Shown: positions 29,701 through 37,517 of the stretch, piece by piece
Layout of the letters: the number at the start of each line of letters is the position of its first letter
Position numbering within the stretch: the stretch's first letter is position 1
IMG/VR virus record: IMGVR_UViG_3300025030_000220
Location: 1 to 41,513 of that record
DNA length: 41,513 nt
Source of the DNA: a virus
Direction: 5' to 3' (one strand)
Translations under genes and position numbers: made by a program
The notes under the pieces: generated by a model
The model's database searches: none
Told to the model about the DNA's origin: nothing
The model's input: only the letters and a program-made list of their open reading frames with translations

Positions 29701-30631
29701 TAAAGGTCTTGCAAGTGAAGCTGCTTTTGAACAGTCAATTAAATCTCGTAATCTTTGGTTTGCCATAACTGGACAATCTTCAGTTCGAATGGCAACGACA
29801 TTTAATAAGGCTCTTGCCAATAAATTTGGCATGACTCTTGAATCCGCCCTTGATTTTACAATGGAAGAAGGTGTAAAAAAATATAGAAATCCTCAAATGA
29901 TTCAATTGATGCGCGAAGCGACACAAGAAGTGTTTCATTACAAACCTGGTTTTTTGACTTCGCCCCTTATTAAAACAATGAACATTATTTGGTTTCCGTT
30001 TCGTTTTGAAGCAAAGACTGTTTCCCTTCTTTCAAAATATGTAAGCAATCTTTCTCCAGCAAGCAGATTGGTTGTGTTAAATAATTGGGTGCATTTTGCG
30101 AATTGGGCGGGAACAGATGAAGGCATTGAATGGAGAAGAACTAATCGAAATATGTTTTATAACATTCTTTCTTATGTGACCGCTTACGAACAAATGGGGC
30201 AAGGTCTTGAAGCTGTATCAAAAGGAAGATTTTTCGGCGGCAATGCGGGGTTAATTGGAGCAGTTCCTTTTGGTTTTGTTGTTAATCTTGCTAGAGAACT
30301 GGCAGTTCTTCCAGAAGATGAAGACCAATTTGACCCTAAAACTGGGAAGCGTTTTACAAAACAAATTCCGCGCGAATTGATTTCAGCGGCAACTTTCGCC
30401 AATGCTCTGGAGCAATTAATGATAAGTGTTAGTCCCTCCACTCCTTTTTATTCTTTGACGGGTGGAGTGATTGGCGGTGTATCGCCAAGAAAAATTTATG
30501 AATCATTGGTGCGACAAGTTGTTGGAGCGGGAAAAGGAATTATAGAAGGGAAAGACCCTGCACGTGGAAGACAAATACTAGAGCGTGATTTTAAGCGTGT
30601 GCCTTTGGATTATAATAGATTTGCTCAATAA
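26783..30631 (+). CDS. Giant internal/ejection protein (1282 aa)
   Basis: The largest gene here. Residues 65-150 are hydrophobic and Ala-rich ('ALLAYAIPVGLAQIATHPIQFL', 'FNLTGFVAPIAGAAKAAAMKIAM'), which could insert in membrane. A middle module (about 540-680) reads 'GSWEGNIEPSFIAKVNG...NQDAVAIFTPGEGSGAKYVFK...GISGATI', a globular insert seen in other large phage proteins. The C-terminal half is helical, with 'LTSPLIKTMNIIWFPFRFEAKTVSLLSKYV' near 1060-1090. No tape-measure hallmarks and a position before the capsid gene favour a DNA-ejection role. Confidence 0.6.
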   Translation: MPIQNTYNPNPSTVDSLLRQRQTRVDLGREQGLIPEAEPTPKVPEPFKPLGVEQTPDYKGKPFHTKITEDAALLAYAIPVGLAQIATHPIQFLKEAPGAIIQSVKDVVDPNYYKAHPLLGVFNLTGFVAPIAGAAKAAAMKIAMRTALSTGIKEAVTLGVEETVARSALSIGMKEAGGILLKKGALGNAVWQAAKTGKIEIVTEVAKNLLSKTGIADDVALRVASEISNNLYTTFSRQTTKMKVLESVAHPIGSTAKYVTEKVDPLRKILFGSPSETAVAKLYGADTVAKNPEGFIAIELWAEAQLKEQGLENSVANRQRIMQNWVEQNSQWAALTPEERVAHFKNYAESDLTRLAIHESTGLDVITVKALPQNYVDAMIETLKEAPADFDVPKLMALMEDTYGRDFTNHSAEINKALLKGKTNILNLASNTKEELINVVSKLGDSRSTISFAKFSPEVQTLAEQLEKTGYRIGYAPTQKPVSFAADIFEGAVPKTPAGTPSEIAITSFRGKPVSSIKETLPYYESTRAKGFENSLKEADVVEKVKVQGVKKTAGSWEGNIEPSFIAKVNGTMENKLAYAARRGLKGNQDAVAIFTPGEGSGAKYVFKDLVDPDQALKEAHALGISGATIDIKNLIVYDGDGSWASGIKELATKLKVNPNKTNGIFKLITKQEYPRLIENRGVRDNLHPDLISRDGKTFSISATQAKRTAFGNWIDRLGFSPSGVIEGAAEFSYRENFTQGILGDFAKKHGSIIKAKSISSAGQVSIPIEKLFEWLDKNKAVIRGVREKYTLPVRTVFDLKEADLIRAGFKSEIATDIVGVSKKALIEVPTSVVGMGDKIVNFLRTRNKGYNSWMSSIYDTYLKAAYRGRYDLSPFFSAQEFVETKLNSALFLKDPSLLAGGRTIQKLGAWTAGRLGKKLEGTATYLREIIEQPPLNEVVAVRDEILGTLQKTMLDYTSSPDIIGIQNTAMGIKGLASEAAFEQSIKSRNLWFAITGQSSVRMATTFNKALANKFGMTLESALDFTMEEGVKKYRNPQMIQLMREATQEVFHYKPGFLTSPLIKTMNIIWFPFRFEAKTVSLLSKYVSNLSPASRLVVLNNWVHFANWAGTDEGIEWRRTNRNMFYNILSYVTAYEQMGQGLEAVSKGRFFGGNAGLIGAVPFGFVVNLARELAVLPEDEDQFDPKTGKRFTKQIPRELISAATFANALEQLMISVSPSTPFYSLTGGVIGGVSPRKIYESLVRQVVGAGKGIIEGKDPARGRQILERDFKRVPLDYNRFAQ

Positions 30632-30632
30632 T

Positions 30633-30713
30633 ATGGAAGATTTACTGAAAGGTATTTTAGGGATAATGGGAGGATTGGCTCCGATTTTAATTTTGATGTG
30701 GTTTGATTCCTAA
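30633..30713 (+). CDS. 26-aa membrane micropeptide
   Basis: ATG one base after the giant gene's stop. Sequence MEDLLKGILGIMGGLAPILI plus LMWFDS, i.e. a single hydrophobic helix with acidic ends. Tight spacing supports translation; length limits confidence. Confidence 0.4.
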   Translation: MEDLLKGILGIMGGLAPILILMWFDS

Positions 30714-30734
30714 AATTCTGATATAATAAATTTA

Positions 30735-30792
30735 GTTATTCACAAGTAAGTTTAGTCCACTTGCTTGACATTAAAAAATAAGGTATTATAAA
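30735..30792 (+). promoter_or_regulatory. Capsid-operon promoter with DnaA-box-like site
   Basis: TTGACA (30765-30770), a 16-bp spacer, TATAAA (30787-30792), then nine bases to the ATG at 30802. GTTATTCACA at 30735-30744 contains a perfect TTATNCACA box 20 bp upstream of the -35, similar to but not in the exact register of the early promoters. Confidence 0.6.
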
Positions 30793-30801
30793 AATAAATT
30801 T

Positions 30802-31449
30802 ATGAACGAAACAGTCCCCCCTACGGCGATACCGAGTGGAATACCTCCCACTCCGCCAGTAGTCACCCCTGTGGTTAATCCGCCAGAGACGGTCTCTCTG
30901 ACAAAAGAGGCGCATGACCAATTAAAAAGGGATGCCGCGCGCGCATCAAGCAATCAGCGCAAAGCAGACCTTTGGGATAGAAATCAAGGAGGCAAAGGAA
31001 GTCATTTCAAACCTACCGCCCCTGCGACTCCGCCCTCGGAAGAGGAACGAGCGTCAGTAGCCGCGGCAGAAGACCGAAAAGCGGAGCGAGGCTTGCTTTC
31101 ATTAGCAGCCGACCCAGCTTTCCGAGAAGTGTTTGATGCAGACCCAACCCTTCGCAACCTTATGACATCTAACCCATTAGCGGTTTTGCCGATGCTTGCT
31201 CCCGACGCGCTTGATGCAGAGGATGCAATCACATTAGTAAAAGAAGCTCTTGGCAAAAGAGCCAAGCCAGCTACCCCGCTCGTACCGCCCACACCGCCTG
31301 TTTCACCCACTCCGCCTGTTGGCGCGATAAACGCGCAAGACAAACCCGTGAATGCAGAGGTTGAAGCGGCGCGCAAAATTCCGAATACTGAACGCGCAGT
31401 CGCAGGAATGATTGGCGCTAGATTGAGGGAAAGTAAGGGGAAGAAATAA
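30802..31449 (+). CDS. Putative capsid scaffolding protein
   Basis: 215 aa. Pro/Thr/Val-rich N-terminus (about 1-32), helical charged middle ('KEAHDQLKRDAARASSNQRKADLWDRN', 'ERASVAAAEDRKAERGLLSLAADPAFREVFDADPTLRNLM'), a Pro-rich linker near 155-175 and a basic C-terminal helix ('TERAVAGMIGARLRESKGKK'). This low-complexity helical build, right before the major capsid gene, is typical of scaffolding proteins, whose basic C-terminus contacts capsid subunits. No sequence match is claimed. Confidence 0.65.
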   Translation: MNETVPPTAIPSGIPPTPPVVTPVVNPPETVSLTKEAHDQLKRDAARASSNQRKADLWDRNQGGKGSHFKPTAPATPPSEEERASVAAAEDRKAERGLLSLAADPAFREVFDADPTLRNLMTSNPLAVLPMLAPDALDAEDAITLVKEALGKRAKPATPLVPPTPPVSPTPPVGAINAQDKPVNAEVEAARKIPNTERAVAGMIGARLRESKGKK

Positions 31450-31509
31450 GAAAAGACAAATGGTCTTTAGTCAAGATTATTTGATATTAAAACTTAATTT
31501 TACAAATTT

Positions 31510-32646
31510 ATGGCTTTAGCTGCAACAACTCCTTTAGCGTCTTATGACCAAAGCGCTGGTGAGTTTCTCGACCTTTCTAATGAACTTGCGGAGATAATCA
31601 GACGGGACAATGTTTCGTTCTTATCTCGCGTTGGTATCAGTGGAGAGGCGACAGAAACCACCCATTCTTGGATGGAGGATTCGCTTAATGCGAATACGGT
31701 TACCCTTGATGAATCGGGTTTTGATTCATCTGAAACGGATATGACTTTCGTATCCACCACTCCTCTTCGGATTGGTTCTTTGCTCCGAAATGTGTCGGAG
31801 GCTGGAAAGACTGAAGTTATTCAAGTTACTTTAGTGGATTCTGCTACTATCTGTACAGTTGTTCGAGGTTATGGTTCCACCACTGGTGAAGCTCATAGCA
31901 CGGGTTCAACTTGGAATGTTATCAATCCCCAACAAGAAGGACAGGATGCTCCTACGGATATAAGTAAAGTTCGCACGAAGGTGTCGAATTATACTCAAAT
32001 CTTCCAATATGGAATCAATGTGTCGCACACAATGAGGTCTGTATTGCAGGCGGGAGTAGCCGATGAGTTCACTTTCCAGGTTGCTCGAAGGCTTATGGAA
32101 GCCATGAGAGAGCTTGATGCTTCTCTTGTTGGTGGTATTAAATCAGCTTCTGCTGGTTCGGATTCTGTTTATCGTTCAATGGGCGGTATTCTTGAATTTG
32201 CCAACCAAGCGACTGGTAATTTAAACACCACTTCTGAAGCCCTTTCTCTTTCCGTCGTAAATGCGATGGCAAAGCAGATTTGGGATGACGGCGGATACCC
32301 GAACTTTATCCTCGTTGGAGGCAAACAGAAGAGAGCAATCTCTACTTTTGACCAGTCAGCAAGGCGTTCTGTTTATGACAGCACAGTCGCTGGATATGTA
32401 GTGGACAGAATTATTACTGATTTGGGTTTTGTGCTTGATGTTATTGTTGACCCTTGGATGCCCGATGACACTGCCATTGTTGGCGATTTGAACAAGTGCC
32501 GTGTTCTTCCTCTTCGCGGTTCTGCGATGAGGGCAGAAGACCTCGCCAAGACTGGCGCTTCTTTCAAAGCCCAGATTTATGGTGAATACACCGCTGAATT
32601 CAGAAACGCAACATCGGCTTTTGCCCACCACAATAATTTGACCTAG
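31510..32646 (+). CDS. Major capsid protein, SU10/DUF5309 type
   Basis: 378 aa. The order 'NELAEIIRRDNVSFLSRVGISGEATETTHSWMEDSLNANTVTL', then an inserted beta module (about 65-140, 'RIGSLLRNVSEAGKTEVIQVT...TVVRGYGSTTGEAHS'), then 'KVRTKVSNYTQIFQYGINVSHTMRSV...DEFTFQVARRLMEAMRELDASLVGGI' and 'PNFILVGGKQKRAISTFDQSAR' is characteristic of SU10-like HK97-fold capsid proteins (DUF5309). It builds the icosahedral head. A long gap (60 nt) with a small hairpin (AAAGAC/GTCTTT) precedes the ATG. Confidence 0.9.
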   Translation: MALAATTPLASYDQSAGEFLDLSNELAEIIRRDNVSFLSRVGISGEATETTHSWMEDSLNANTVTLDESGFDSSETDMTFVSTTPLRIGSLLRNVSEAGKTEVIQVTLVDSATICTVVRGYGSTTGEAHSTGSTWNVINPQQEGQDAPTDISKVRTKVSNYTQIFQYGINVSHTMRSVLQAGVADEFTFQVARRLMEAMRELDASLVGGIKSASAGSDSVYRSMGGILEFANQATGNLNTTSEALSLSVVNAMAKQIWDDGGYPNFILVGGKQKRAISTFDQSARRSVYDSTVAGYVVDRIITDLGFVLDVIVDPWMPDDTAIVGDLNKCRVLPLRGSAMRAEDLAKTGASFKAQIYGEYTAEFRNATSAFAHHNNLT

Positions 32647-32736
32647 TCAAGTTATAGTTCTCTTTCTGGTTCTCTACTTTAAGCAGAACTAGACCCCAAA
32701 AGGGTCGAACTTAATGGATAAACAAAAATAAAATTT
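32647..32736 (+). other. Intergenic gap after the capsid gene
   Basis: 90 nt holding a small GACCC/GGGTC hairpin (about 32690-32704) with no T-run. It could slow RNA decay or tune expression between the capsid and decoration genes. Confidence 0.35.
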
Positions 32737-33255
32737 ATGGCTATAACACGAAGTCAGACACAATTTGGTAAAGAAATGCCATCATTTGACCAGGCAAAAC
32801 CTGGTTATGACAGATTGGTGAATAGCATTAAATCTGATGACATTCATCCTAATGTAATTCAGTATGCGGAAGTTGCCGTTACTGTAGCAGAAATGCTTGC
32901 TATACGCGCAACTCCGAAGACTCTTATTGCCGCCCCTGGAGCTGGTTATGCCTTGGAATTTGTATCCGCAGTATTCATTTATGACTATGCGGCTGCTTTC
33001 ACTGAAACAGATGACAATCTTGCAATTCGATACACAGATGGTTCTGGCGCTACCGTTAGTTTGACTCTCGAAACTACTGGACTTTTGGATGCTGTGGCAG
33101 ACAAAGTTTCCACGATTCAACCTCTTGCTACGGATGTCCTGGTAACAGCAAACGCAGCTCTAGTGCTTCACAACACTGGAAATGGCGAACTTGGTGGTAC
33201 TGGTTCTCCTTGCCGAGTCAAAGTAGCTTATCGAGTTCACGCAACAGGTCTATAA
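32737..33255 (+). CDS. Putative head decoration protein
   Basis: 172 aa, beta-rich, no Cys until C162. 'VIQYAEVAVTVAEMLAIRATPKTLIAAPGAGYALEFVSAVFIYDYAAAFTETDDNLAIRYTDGSGATVSLTLETTGLLD' and 'LVLHNTGNGELGGTGSPCRVKVAYRVHATG' match the style of small head-decoration or fiber proteins found right after SU10-type capsid genes. It probably binds the outer capsid surface. Decoration is inferred from order and fold pattern. Confidence 0.65.
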   Translation: MAITRSQTQFGKEMPSFDQAKPGYDRLVNSIKSDDIHPNVIQYAEVAVTVAEMLAIRATPKTLIAAPGAGYALEFVSAVFIYDYAAAFTETDDNLAIRYTDGSGATVSLTLETTGLLDAVADKVSTIQPLATDVLVTANAALVLHNTGNGELGGTGSPCRVKVAYRVHATGL

Positions 33256-33309
33256 TCTTGTTCTGGATTCCCTCTGCTCCTCCTTTTTTGGGAGCAGAGA
33301 TGAGTCAAG

Positions 33310-33369
33310 AACACAGACTTGCATTAAAATAAAGGTCAATGGTATAATTAAATTAACAAAAACAAACCC
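33310..33369 (+). promoter_or_regulatory. Possible promoter for the serine-rich gene
   Basis: TTGCAT (about 33318) lies 18 bp from a perfect TATAAT at 33342-33347; 22 bases then precede the ATG at 33370. Unlike most here, this would give a short leader, without a Shine-Dalgarno site. Confidence 0.4.
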
Positions 33370-34245
33370 ATGGCAAAAACTTTACCAATTTCAACAACAA
33401 CAAATATCTTTTTATCTATAAGAAACACTTTGGTCAAAGGAGTTTCTCTTTGCGCCGCCGCCGCCAATTCTGTTCTCGAAGTTTTTGACGGAGCCATTGA
33501 TACCATCGCAACTTTTACTATTGCGGATGGAGGTTCCAGTTACGTGGTCGGAGACCTTATAACTCTAGTTGAGGGAGAGTTTGGTGGAACCAAAGCTATA
33601 TTGAGAGTAACTCAAATAGATGACCTTTCACCATCATCTTCTATTTCTTCTTCACCATCGAGTTCTATTTCTATCTCTCCTTCTAGTTCAACTTCACCGT
33701 CTAGTTCGGCTTCGCCATCTACGAGTATTTCATTATCGCCTTCAACCAGTATTTCTTCTTCTCCTTCTAGTTCAACTTCACCATCAACTTCATTATCTCC
33801 TTCAACCAGTATTTCATCATCACCCTCGGTATCTGAATCTCCTTCAACCAGTATTTCTGCTTCACCATCAACCAGTATTTCATCATCTCCTTCAACTTCT
33901 GTTTCTTCCTCTATATCACTTTCTCCTTCAACTTCCATTTCTTCTTCTCCCAGCGCCTCCTTATCGCCTAGCGTTGGGGCTGGACGAGTTACTGCGGCGG
34001 AAATTATAAATGCTGGAGGCGGTTATACTGCTGGTAATACATACGCTACGACAGGAGGAACTGGAACTGGCGCAAGAATAACAGTCGCTACTGTTACGGA
34101 TGCGGGTACATCTATCGCCAAACTAGCCTGTGTCGCTAATGAATCTGCTTCTCCGTTTGTTTTTGATTGCGGTATGCTCACCACAAAAGGTGTTAGTGTT
34201 CGTATCTCTGGAACTTCAGCAAAAGGTCATCTCACTTACGAATAA
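33370..34245 (+). CDS. Virion protein with inserted serine-rich region
   Basis: 291 aa. Residues 1-85 and 204-291 are beta-structured. Residues about 87-203 are a mucin-like insert of 'SPSTSISSSPS' repeats, over half Ser. Both flanks of the insert carry the same Gly-rich motif ('TIADGGSSYVVGDLITLVEGEFGGTKAILRVT' and 'IINAGGGYTAGNTYATTGGTGTGARITVATVT'), so the insert separates two copies of one repeat. No signal peptide. Position after the decoration protein suggests a surface protein; the insert is a likely O-glycosylation target. Confidence 0.75.
   Translation: MAKTLPISTTTNIFLSIRNTLVKGVSLCAAAANSVLEVFDGAIDTIATFTIADGGSSYVVGDLITLVEGEFGGTKAILRVTQIDDLSPSSSISSSPSSSISISPSSSTSPSSSASPSTSISLSPSTSISSSPSSSTSPSTSLSPSTSISSSPSVSESPSTSISASPSTSISSSPSTSVSSSISLSPSTSISSSPSASLSPSVGAGRVTAAEIINAGGGYTAGNTYATTGGTGTGARITVATVTDAGTSIAKLACVANESASPFVFDCGMLTTKGVSVRISGTSAKGHLTYE
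33628..33975 (+). repeat. Serine-rich coding repeats (short)
   Basis: Degenerate 12-15-nt units (tct-cct-tca-type codons) encode S/P/T/I repeats. Unlike at 39618, no long perfect unit is present. Confidence 0.8.
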
Positions 34246-34270
34246 AAATCTTATTCATAAGTAATCCACA

Positions 34271-34297
34271 GAGCGCCAACTGGCGCTCTTGTTTTTT
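34271..34297 (+). terminator. Terminator between decoration/serine-rich genes and glycosyltransferases
   Basis: GAGCGCC, a 4-nt loop, GGCGCTC, then TTGTTTTTT on the + strand: a clear intrinsic terminator. The next gene has its own promoter. Confidence 0.85.
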
Positions 34298-34322
34298 GTG
34301 TTATTTAAGATAGAATAGAGTT
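34290..34322 (+). promoter_or_regulatory. Promoter of the glycosyltransferase cassette
   Basis: TTGTTT about 16 bp from TAGAAT (34311-34316), six bases before the ATG at 34323. The -35 overlaps the terminator T-run. Confidence 0.5.
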
Positions 34323-35132
34323 ATGACAAATGTAAAACTCTCGGTAATAATCCCCTCATATCGTGACCCCCTCCTTTTTAAAACAATACAATCTCTTATT
34401 GATAATTCCGAACTTGCCAAAGAAGAACTTGAAATTATTGCGGTTTGGGATGGATATTATCCATCATCAAAACTGATTATTGAAGACCCCAGAGTTCGTT
34501 ATATTCATTTGGGTAAGAATCGGGGGATGAGAGGAGCTATTAACGCTGGTATGGAAATTGCCAGAGGAGAATTTGTCGCGCGGCTTGACGAACATTGCAG
34601 TTTTGGAAAAGGGTATGACAGAATTTTAACTGAAACTTGCGAACCAAATTGGATAGTCACTCCGACTCGTTTTTTTCTTGACCCCATAAAATGGGAATTA
34701 ATGGATATTCCTCCCGTTAATTTTTGTAAATTAGTCATCAAAGGGAACCCGCCAAAATTTAGCGGTGAAGTGTGGAAAGAAAAGGATGAGGAAATGAAAG
34801 ACATAATGATAGGTGAAACCATGGCTATGCAAGGAAGTTTTTGGATAATGCCGAGAGCTTGGTGGCAAAAAGTTATTGGAGAAATGCAGACCGAAGGATA
34901 TGGTCATCTAATTCAAGATTCTCACGAAATAGTTTTTAAGACTTGGAAAGCGGGCGGAAAATTAATGTTGAATAAAAATACATGGCACAGCCATAAACAC
35001 AGGGATTTCCCACGTATGCACAACAATGGAACTCCCGAAAATCCAGCAAATTGTCAAAACGGATATAAATATGCCCTAGATATTTGGGAAAATTATTATC
35101 GAAATGAAATTGTGCCAATATGGAAAATCTAA
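34323..35132 (+). CDS. GT2-family glycosyltransferase
   Basis: 269 aa. 'VKLSVIIPSYRDPLLFKTIQSLIDNS' is the nucleotide-binding start of the GT-A fold; 'GKNRGMRGAINAGMEIARGEFVARLDEHC' provides the DxD-like metal site as DEH (about 88-90). 'MQGSFWIMPRAWW' and 'NTWHSHKHR' follow, as in GT2 enzymes of phages. It would transfer a sugar from a nucleotide sugar. It leads a five-gene cassette lying between two serine-rich virion proteins. Confidence 0.82.
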   Translation: MTNVKLSVIIPSYRDPLLFKTIQSLIDNSELAKEELEIIAVWDGYYPSSKLIIEDPRVRYIHLGKNRGMRGAINAGMEIARGEFVARLDEHCSFGKGYDRILTETCEPNWIVTPTRFFLDPIKWELMDIPPVNFCKLVIKGNPPKFSGEVWKEKDEEMKDIMIGETMAMQGSFWIMPRAWWQKVIGEMQTEGYGHLIQDSHEIVFKTWKAGGKLMLNKNTWHSHKHRDFPRMHNNGTPENPANCQNGYKYALDIWENYYRNEIVPIWKI

Positions 35133-35830
35133 CTTGTTTATTTTTAACACTTAACAAAGTTCCATGGCAGGAATACCATCGAAAAATAATGCTTGAAGCG
35201 ATAGGGAATTATCCTCTTATTACTATTTCGCGTCTTTCAATGGATTTACCAGGCATTCAATTAAGACAAAATGAAGAACAATCTCACGACAAGATTTATA
35301 AATTAATGTTGCAAGGCGCTAAAATAGCAACGACGGATTATATTGCGATGGTAGAAGACGATATGTTATATCATAAAGACCATTTTGAACTTCGCCCTCC
35401 ACTTGATACTTTTGGTTATAATTGGAATCGTTGGTCTCTCTTTACTTTTGGAGAACCTACTTATTCTTTCAAAAGAAGATATTGCAATGGATGCAGTATA
35501 TTGCCAAGATTGGAAATGATTGATGCGCTGAAAGAAAGGTTTGCCAAGTGGAAAGAGATACCGCATGTTTTAAATGGGGAACTGGGATATGAGAAAGTTG
35601 AGAAAAATTTGGGAGTGAAAGTGAGAAAATCTATGCCAATGTATTCCAAAACCCCCGTGGTTCAAATACATCATATTTATGGTACACCAGGAATTGGGAA
35701 AATACACTTAAAGCAAGGAGATACTACAGACCTTGAAGCGCGAAAAGTAAGAAAGAGAATGGGAATGATGCGGGCATATTCAATTCCGTATTGGGGCGAA
35801 TCTAAAGAACTCGTAAAACATTTTACATGA
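35120..35830 (+). CDS. GT-A-type glycosyltransferase-like protein, tandem copy 1
   Basis: 236 aa. 'IYKLMLQGAKIATTDYIAMVEDDMLYHKDHFELRP' holds an acidic metal-site motif (VEDD, about 79-82) typical of GT-A glycosyltransferases. 'YNWNRWSLFTFGEPTYSFKRR' and 'MGMMRAYSIPYWGESKELVKHF' are shared with the next gene, so the pair is a tandem duplication with about one third identical residues by eye. It overlaps the GT2 gene by 13 nt. The sugar is unknown. Confidence 0.7.
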   Translation: MENLTCLFLTLNKVPWQEYHRKIMLEAIGNYPLITISRLSMDLPGIQLRQNEEQSHDKIYKLMLQGAKIATTDYIAMVEDDMLYHKDHFELRPPLDTFGYNWNRWSLFTFGEPTYSFKRRYCNGCSILPRLEMIDALKERFAKWKEIPHVLNGELGYEKVEKNLGVKVRKSMPMYSKTPVVQIHHIYGTPGIGKIHLKQGDTTDLEARKVRKRMGMMRAYSIPYWGESKELVKHFT

Positions 35831-36504
35831 GCGATATAACTGCGATTTTTCTAACTCAAAATGAAGTACCAGAGAGCTGGGCTGCCTATCATCGGGGGGT
35901 ATTATTAGAATCTTTGAACGGCGCGCCGCTTATTATTATGTCAAGAAAGCCGATGGATTGGGGCACCATAAACATGATACAAGACAAACCAAAGAGTTTG
36001 AGTAATATATATTGGCAGTTACTCCGCGCCGCCAAAGCCTCGACTACGGACTATGTCGCCGTAGTCGAGGACGATTCTTTATATCCATTCGAGCATTTTC
36101 TTCAAAGACCAAATAAAAACTGTATCGGCTACAACATGAATCATTGGTCAGTCTTTACACACGGGGAGCCTATTTATTCATGGAGAAATAGGCGGGGTAA
36201 TTATTCCATGTTATCATATAGGAAACTGGTCATTGAAGCCCTTGAGGAGCGTTTCGCCAAATATCCAAATGGCACGCCAGACAATATCACGGGCGAAATC
36301 GGCAGACCGATGGTAGAACACAATATGGGTATTGCACTTCGAGAAGTAGAAGAATTTGAAACCACGGTGAGCATTATAAATTTTAACCATCCTTACGCCT
36401 CTGATGATTTGCAATTAAGACAGCGAAAAGTTCACGGTCACATTAGAGCATACGACATACCCCTTTGGGGAAAAGCCAGCGAGTTAATTAAAAGATTTAA
36501 GTAA
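35827..36504 (+). CDS. GT-A-type glycosyltransferase-like protein, tandem copy 2
   Basis: 225 aa, paralogue of the previous gene and started by an ATGA overlap. Shared motifs: 'AKASTTDYVAVVEDDSLYPFEHFLQRP' (VEDD metal site), 'YNMNHWSVFTHGEPIYSWRNRRG' and 'RKVHGHIRAYDIPLWGKASELIKRF'. Divergence between the copies suggests different acceptors or sugars. Its middle contains 'GTPDNITGEIGRPMVEHNMGI', comparable to 'VLNGELGYEKVEKNLGV' of copy 1. Confidence 0.7.
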   Translation: MSDITAIFLTQNEVPESWAAYHRGVLLESLNGAPLIIMSRKPMDWGTINMIQDKPKSLSNIYWQLLRAAKASTTDYVAVVEDDSLYPFEHFLQRPNKNCIGYNMNHWSVFTHGEPIYSWRNRRGNYSMLSYRKLVIEALEERFAKYPNGTPDNITGEIGRPMVEHNMGIALREVEEFETTVSIINFNHPYASDDLQLRQRKVHGHIRAYDIPLWGKASELIKRFK

Positions 36505-36555
36505 AATATGACATTTTCAAAAGGATATACATCTTGCAACTGATAAACTAAAAAA

Positions 36556-37074
36556 ATGGACATAAATCAAGTAAGAAAACTAAATGCCAATTTGAGCAAG
36601 AACTATACTACGCATATGACTATGCTTATAAAAGTTCTACTTGCGAGTAAAGGAGATGTGGTGGAGTGCGGTGGAGGAGTATTCAGCACCCCCTTGCTTC
36701 ATTGGATGTGCAAATTTATGGATAGAGAATTGATTACTTATGAAAATGACCCTGCTTATTTTGCATTTGAACACACTTTTCAAAGTCGTCAACACAGAAT
36801 ACGATTCGTAGATGATTGGGATAAAATAAAGATACCTGACCAAGTGAGTGTTGTCTTTATTGACCATCATCCGCCAGAACGAAGAATGGTAGAAACCCTG
36901 CGCTTCAAAGATGTCGCTGATTATATTGTGATTCACGATACCGAGAGACCGAGCAGAAAATACAATCTGCCAGAGGTGTTTGCGCAGTTCAAGTATCGGT
37001 ATGATTGGAAGGAGTGCCGACCCTGGACGAGTGTGTTGTCACAGCGTTTTGATGTTGAAAAATTTCTAAAATGA
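36556..37074 (+). CDS. Class I SAM methyltransferase-like protein
   Basis: 172 aa. 'GDVVECGGGVFSTPLLHWMC' (about 33-52) is a glycine-rich motif I of the Rossmann fold, 'ELITYENDPAYF' ends in the acidic residue that usually binds SAM ribose, and 'VSVVFIDHHPPERR' and 'DYIVIHDTERPSRK' follow. It resembles FkbM-like or small-sugar methyltransferases of glycan clusters. Methylating the added sugar or the acceptor is an inference from the neighbours. Confidence 0.65.
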   Translation: MDINQVRKLNANLSKNYTTHMTMLIKVLLASKGDVVECGGGVFSTPLLHWMCKFMDRELITYENDPAYFAFEHTFQSRQHRIRFVDDWDKIKIPDQVSVVFIDHHPPERRMVETLRFKDVADYIVIHDTERPSRKYNLPEVFAQFKYRYDWKECRPWTSVLSQRFDVEKFLK

Positions 37075-37517
37075 AAAGAATACCACTTACAAAAGGAAGG
37101 TGTGCGGTAGTGGATGACGAGGATTTTGCTATGCTCAATAAGTTAAAATGGCACTACAGTGGAGGATATGCACGAAGTAATATCAGCGTTCAAGGAGGAA
37201 GAAAAAGGATTATTTCTATGCACAGTATTATCAATTGCACCCCAAGTGGGTTTTTTACTGACCATATTGATAGAAACACTCTTAATAATACAAGAAAAAA
37301 TCTTCGCACTGTTACGCGCTCTCAAAATGCTTTTAACATTAACATTCCGAAGAATAATACGTCTGGGTATATTGGTGTGCATTGGCATAAATATGCGAAA
37401 AAGTGGCGTAGCTATATAGAATTGAACGGTAGGCGTATTCATCTTGGATTGTATAAATCAATAAAATTAGCAATTAAAGCAAGAGATAATGCAAAACAAA
37501 AATACCATGCAATATGA
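37071..37517 (+). CDS. HNH endonuclease with AP2 DNA-binding domain
   Basis: 148 aa, in an ATGA overlap with the methyltransferase. 'SMHSIINCTPSGFFTDHIDRNTLNNTRKNLRTVTRSQNAFN' is the HNH catalytic region (MH, DHID, then the late N). 'NTSGYIGVHWHKYAKKWRSYIELNGRRIHLGLYKSIKLAIKARD' is an AP2-type beta-sheet domain. This is the common phage homing endonuclease, inserted within the cassette. Confidence 0.9.
   Translation: MKRIPLTKGRCAVVDDEDFAMLNKLKWHYSGGYARSNISVQGGRKRIISMHSIINCTPSGFFTDHIDRNTLNNTRKNLRTVTRSQNAFNINIPKNNTSGYIGVHWHKYAKKWRSYIELNGRRIHLGLYKSIKLAIKARDNAKQKYHAI

Noticed and set aside
33612-33938. Acidic frame opposite the shorter serine-rich insert
   Set aside because: Same codon-complement artefact.
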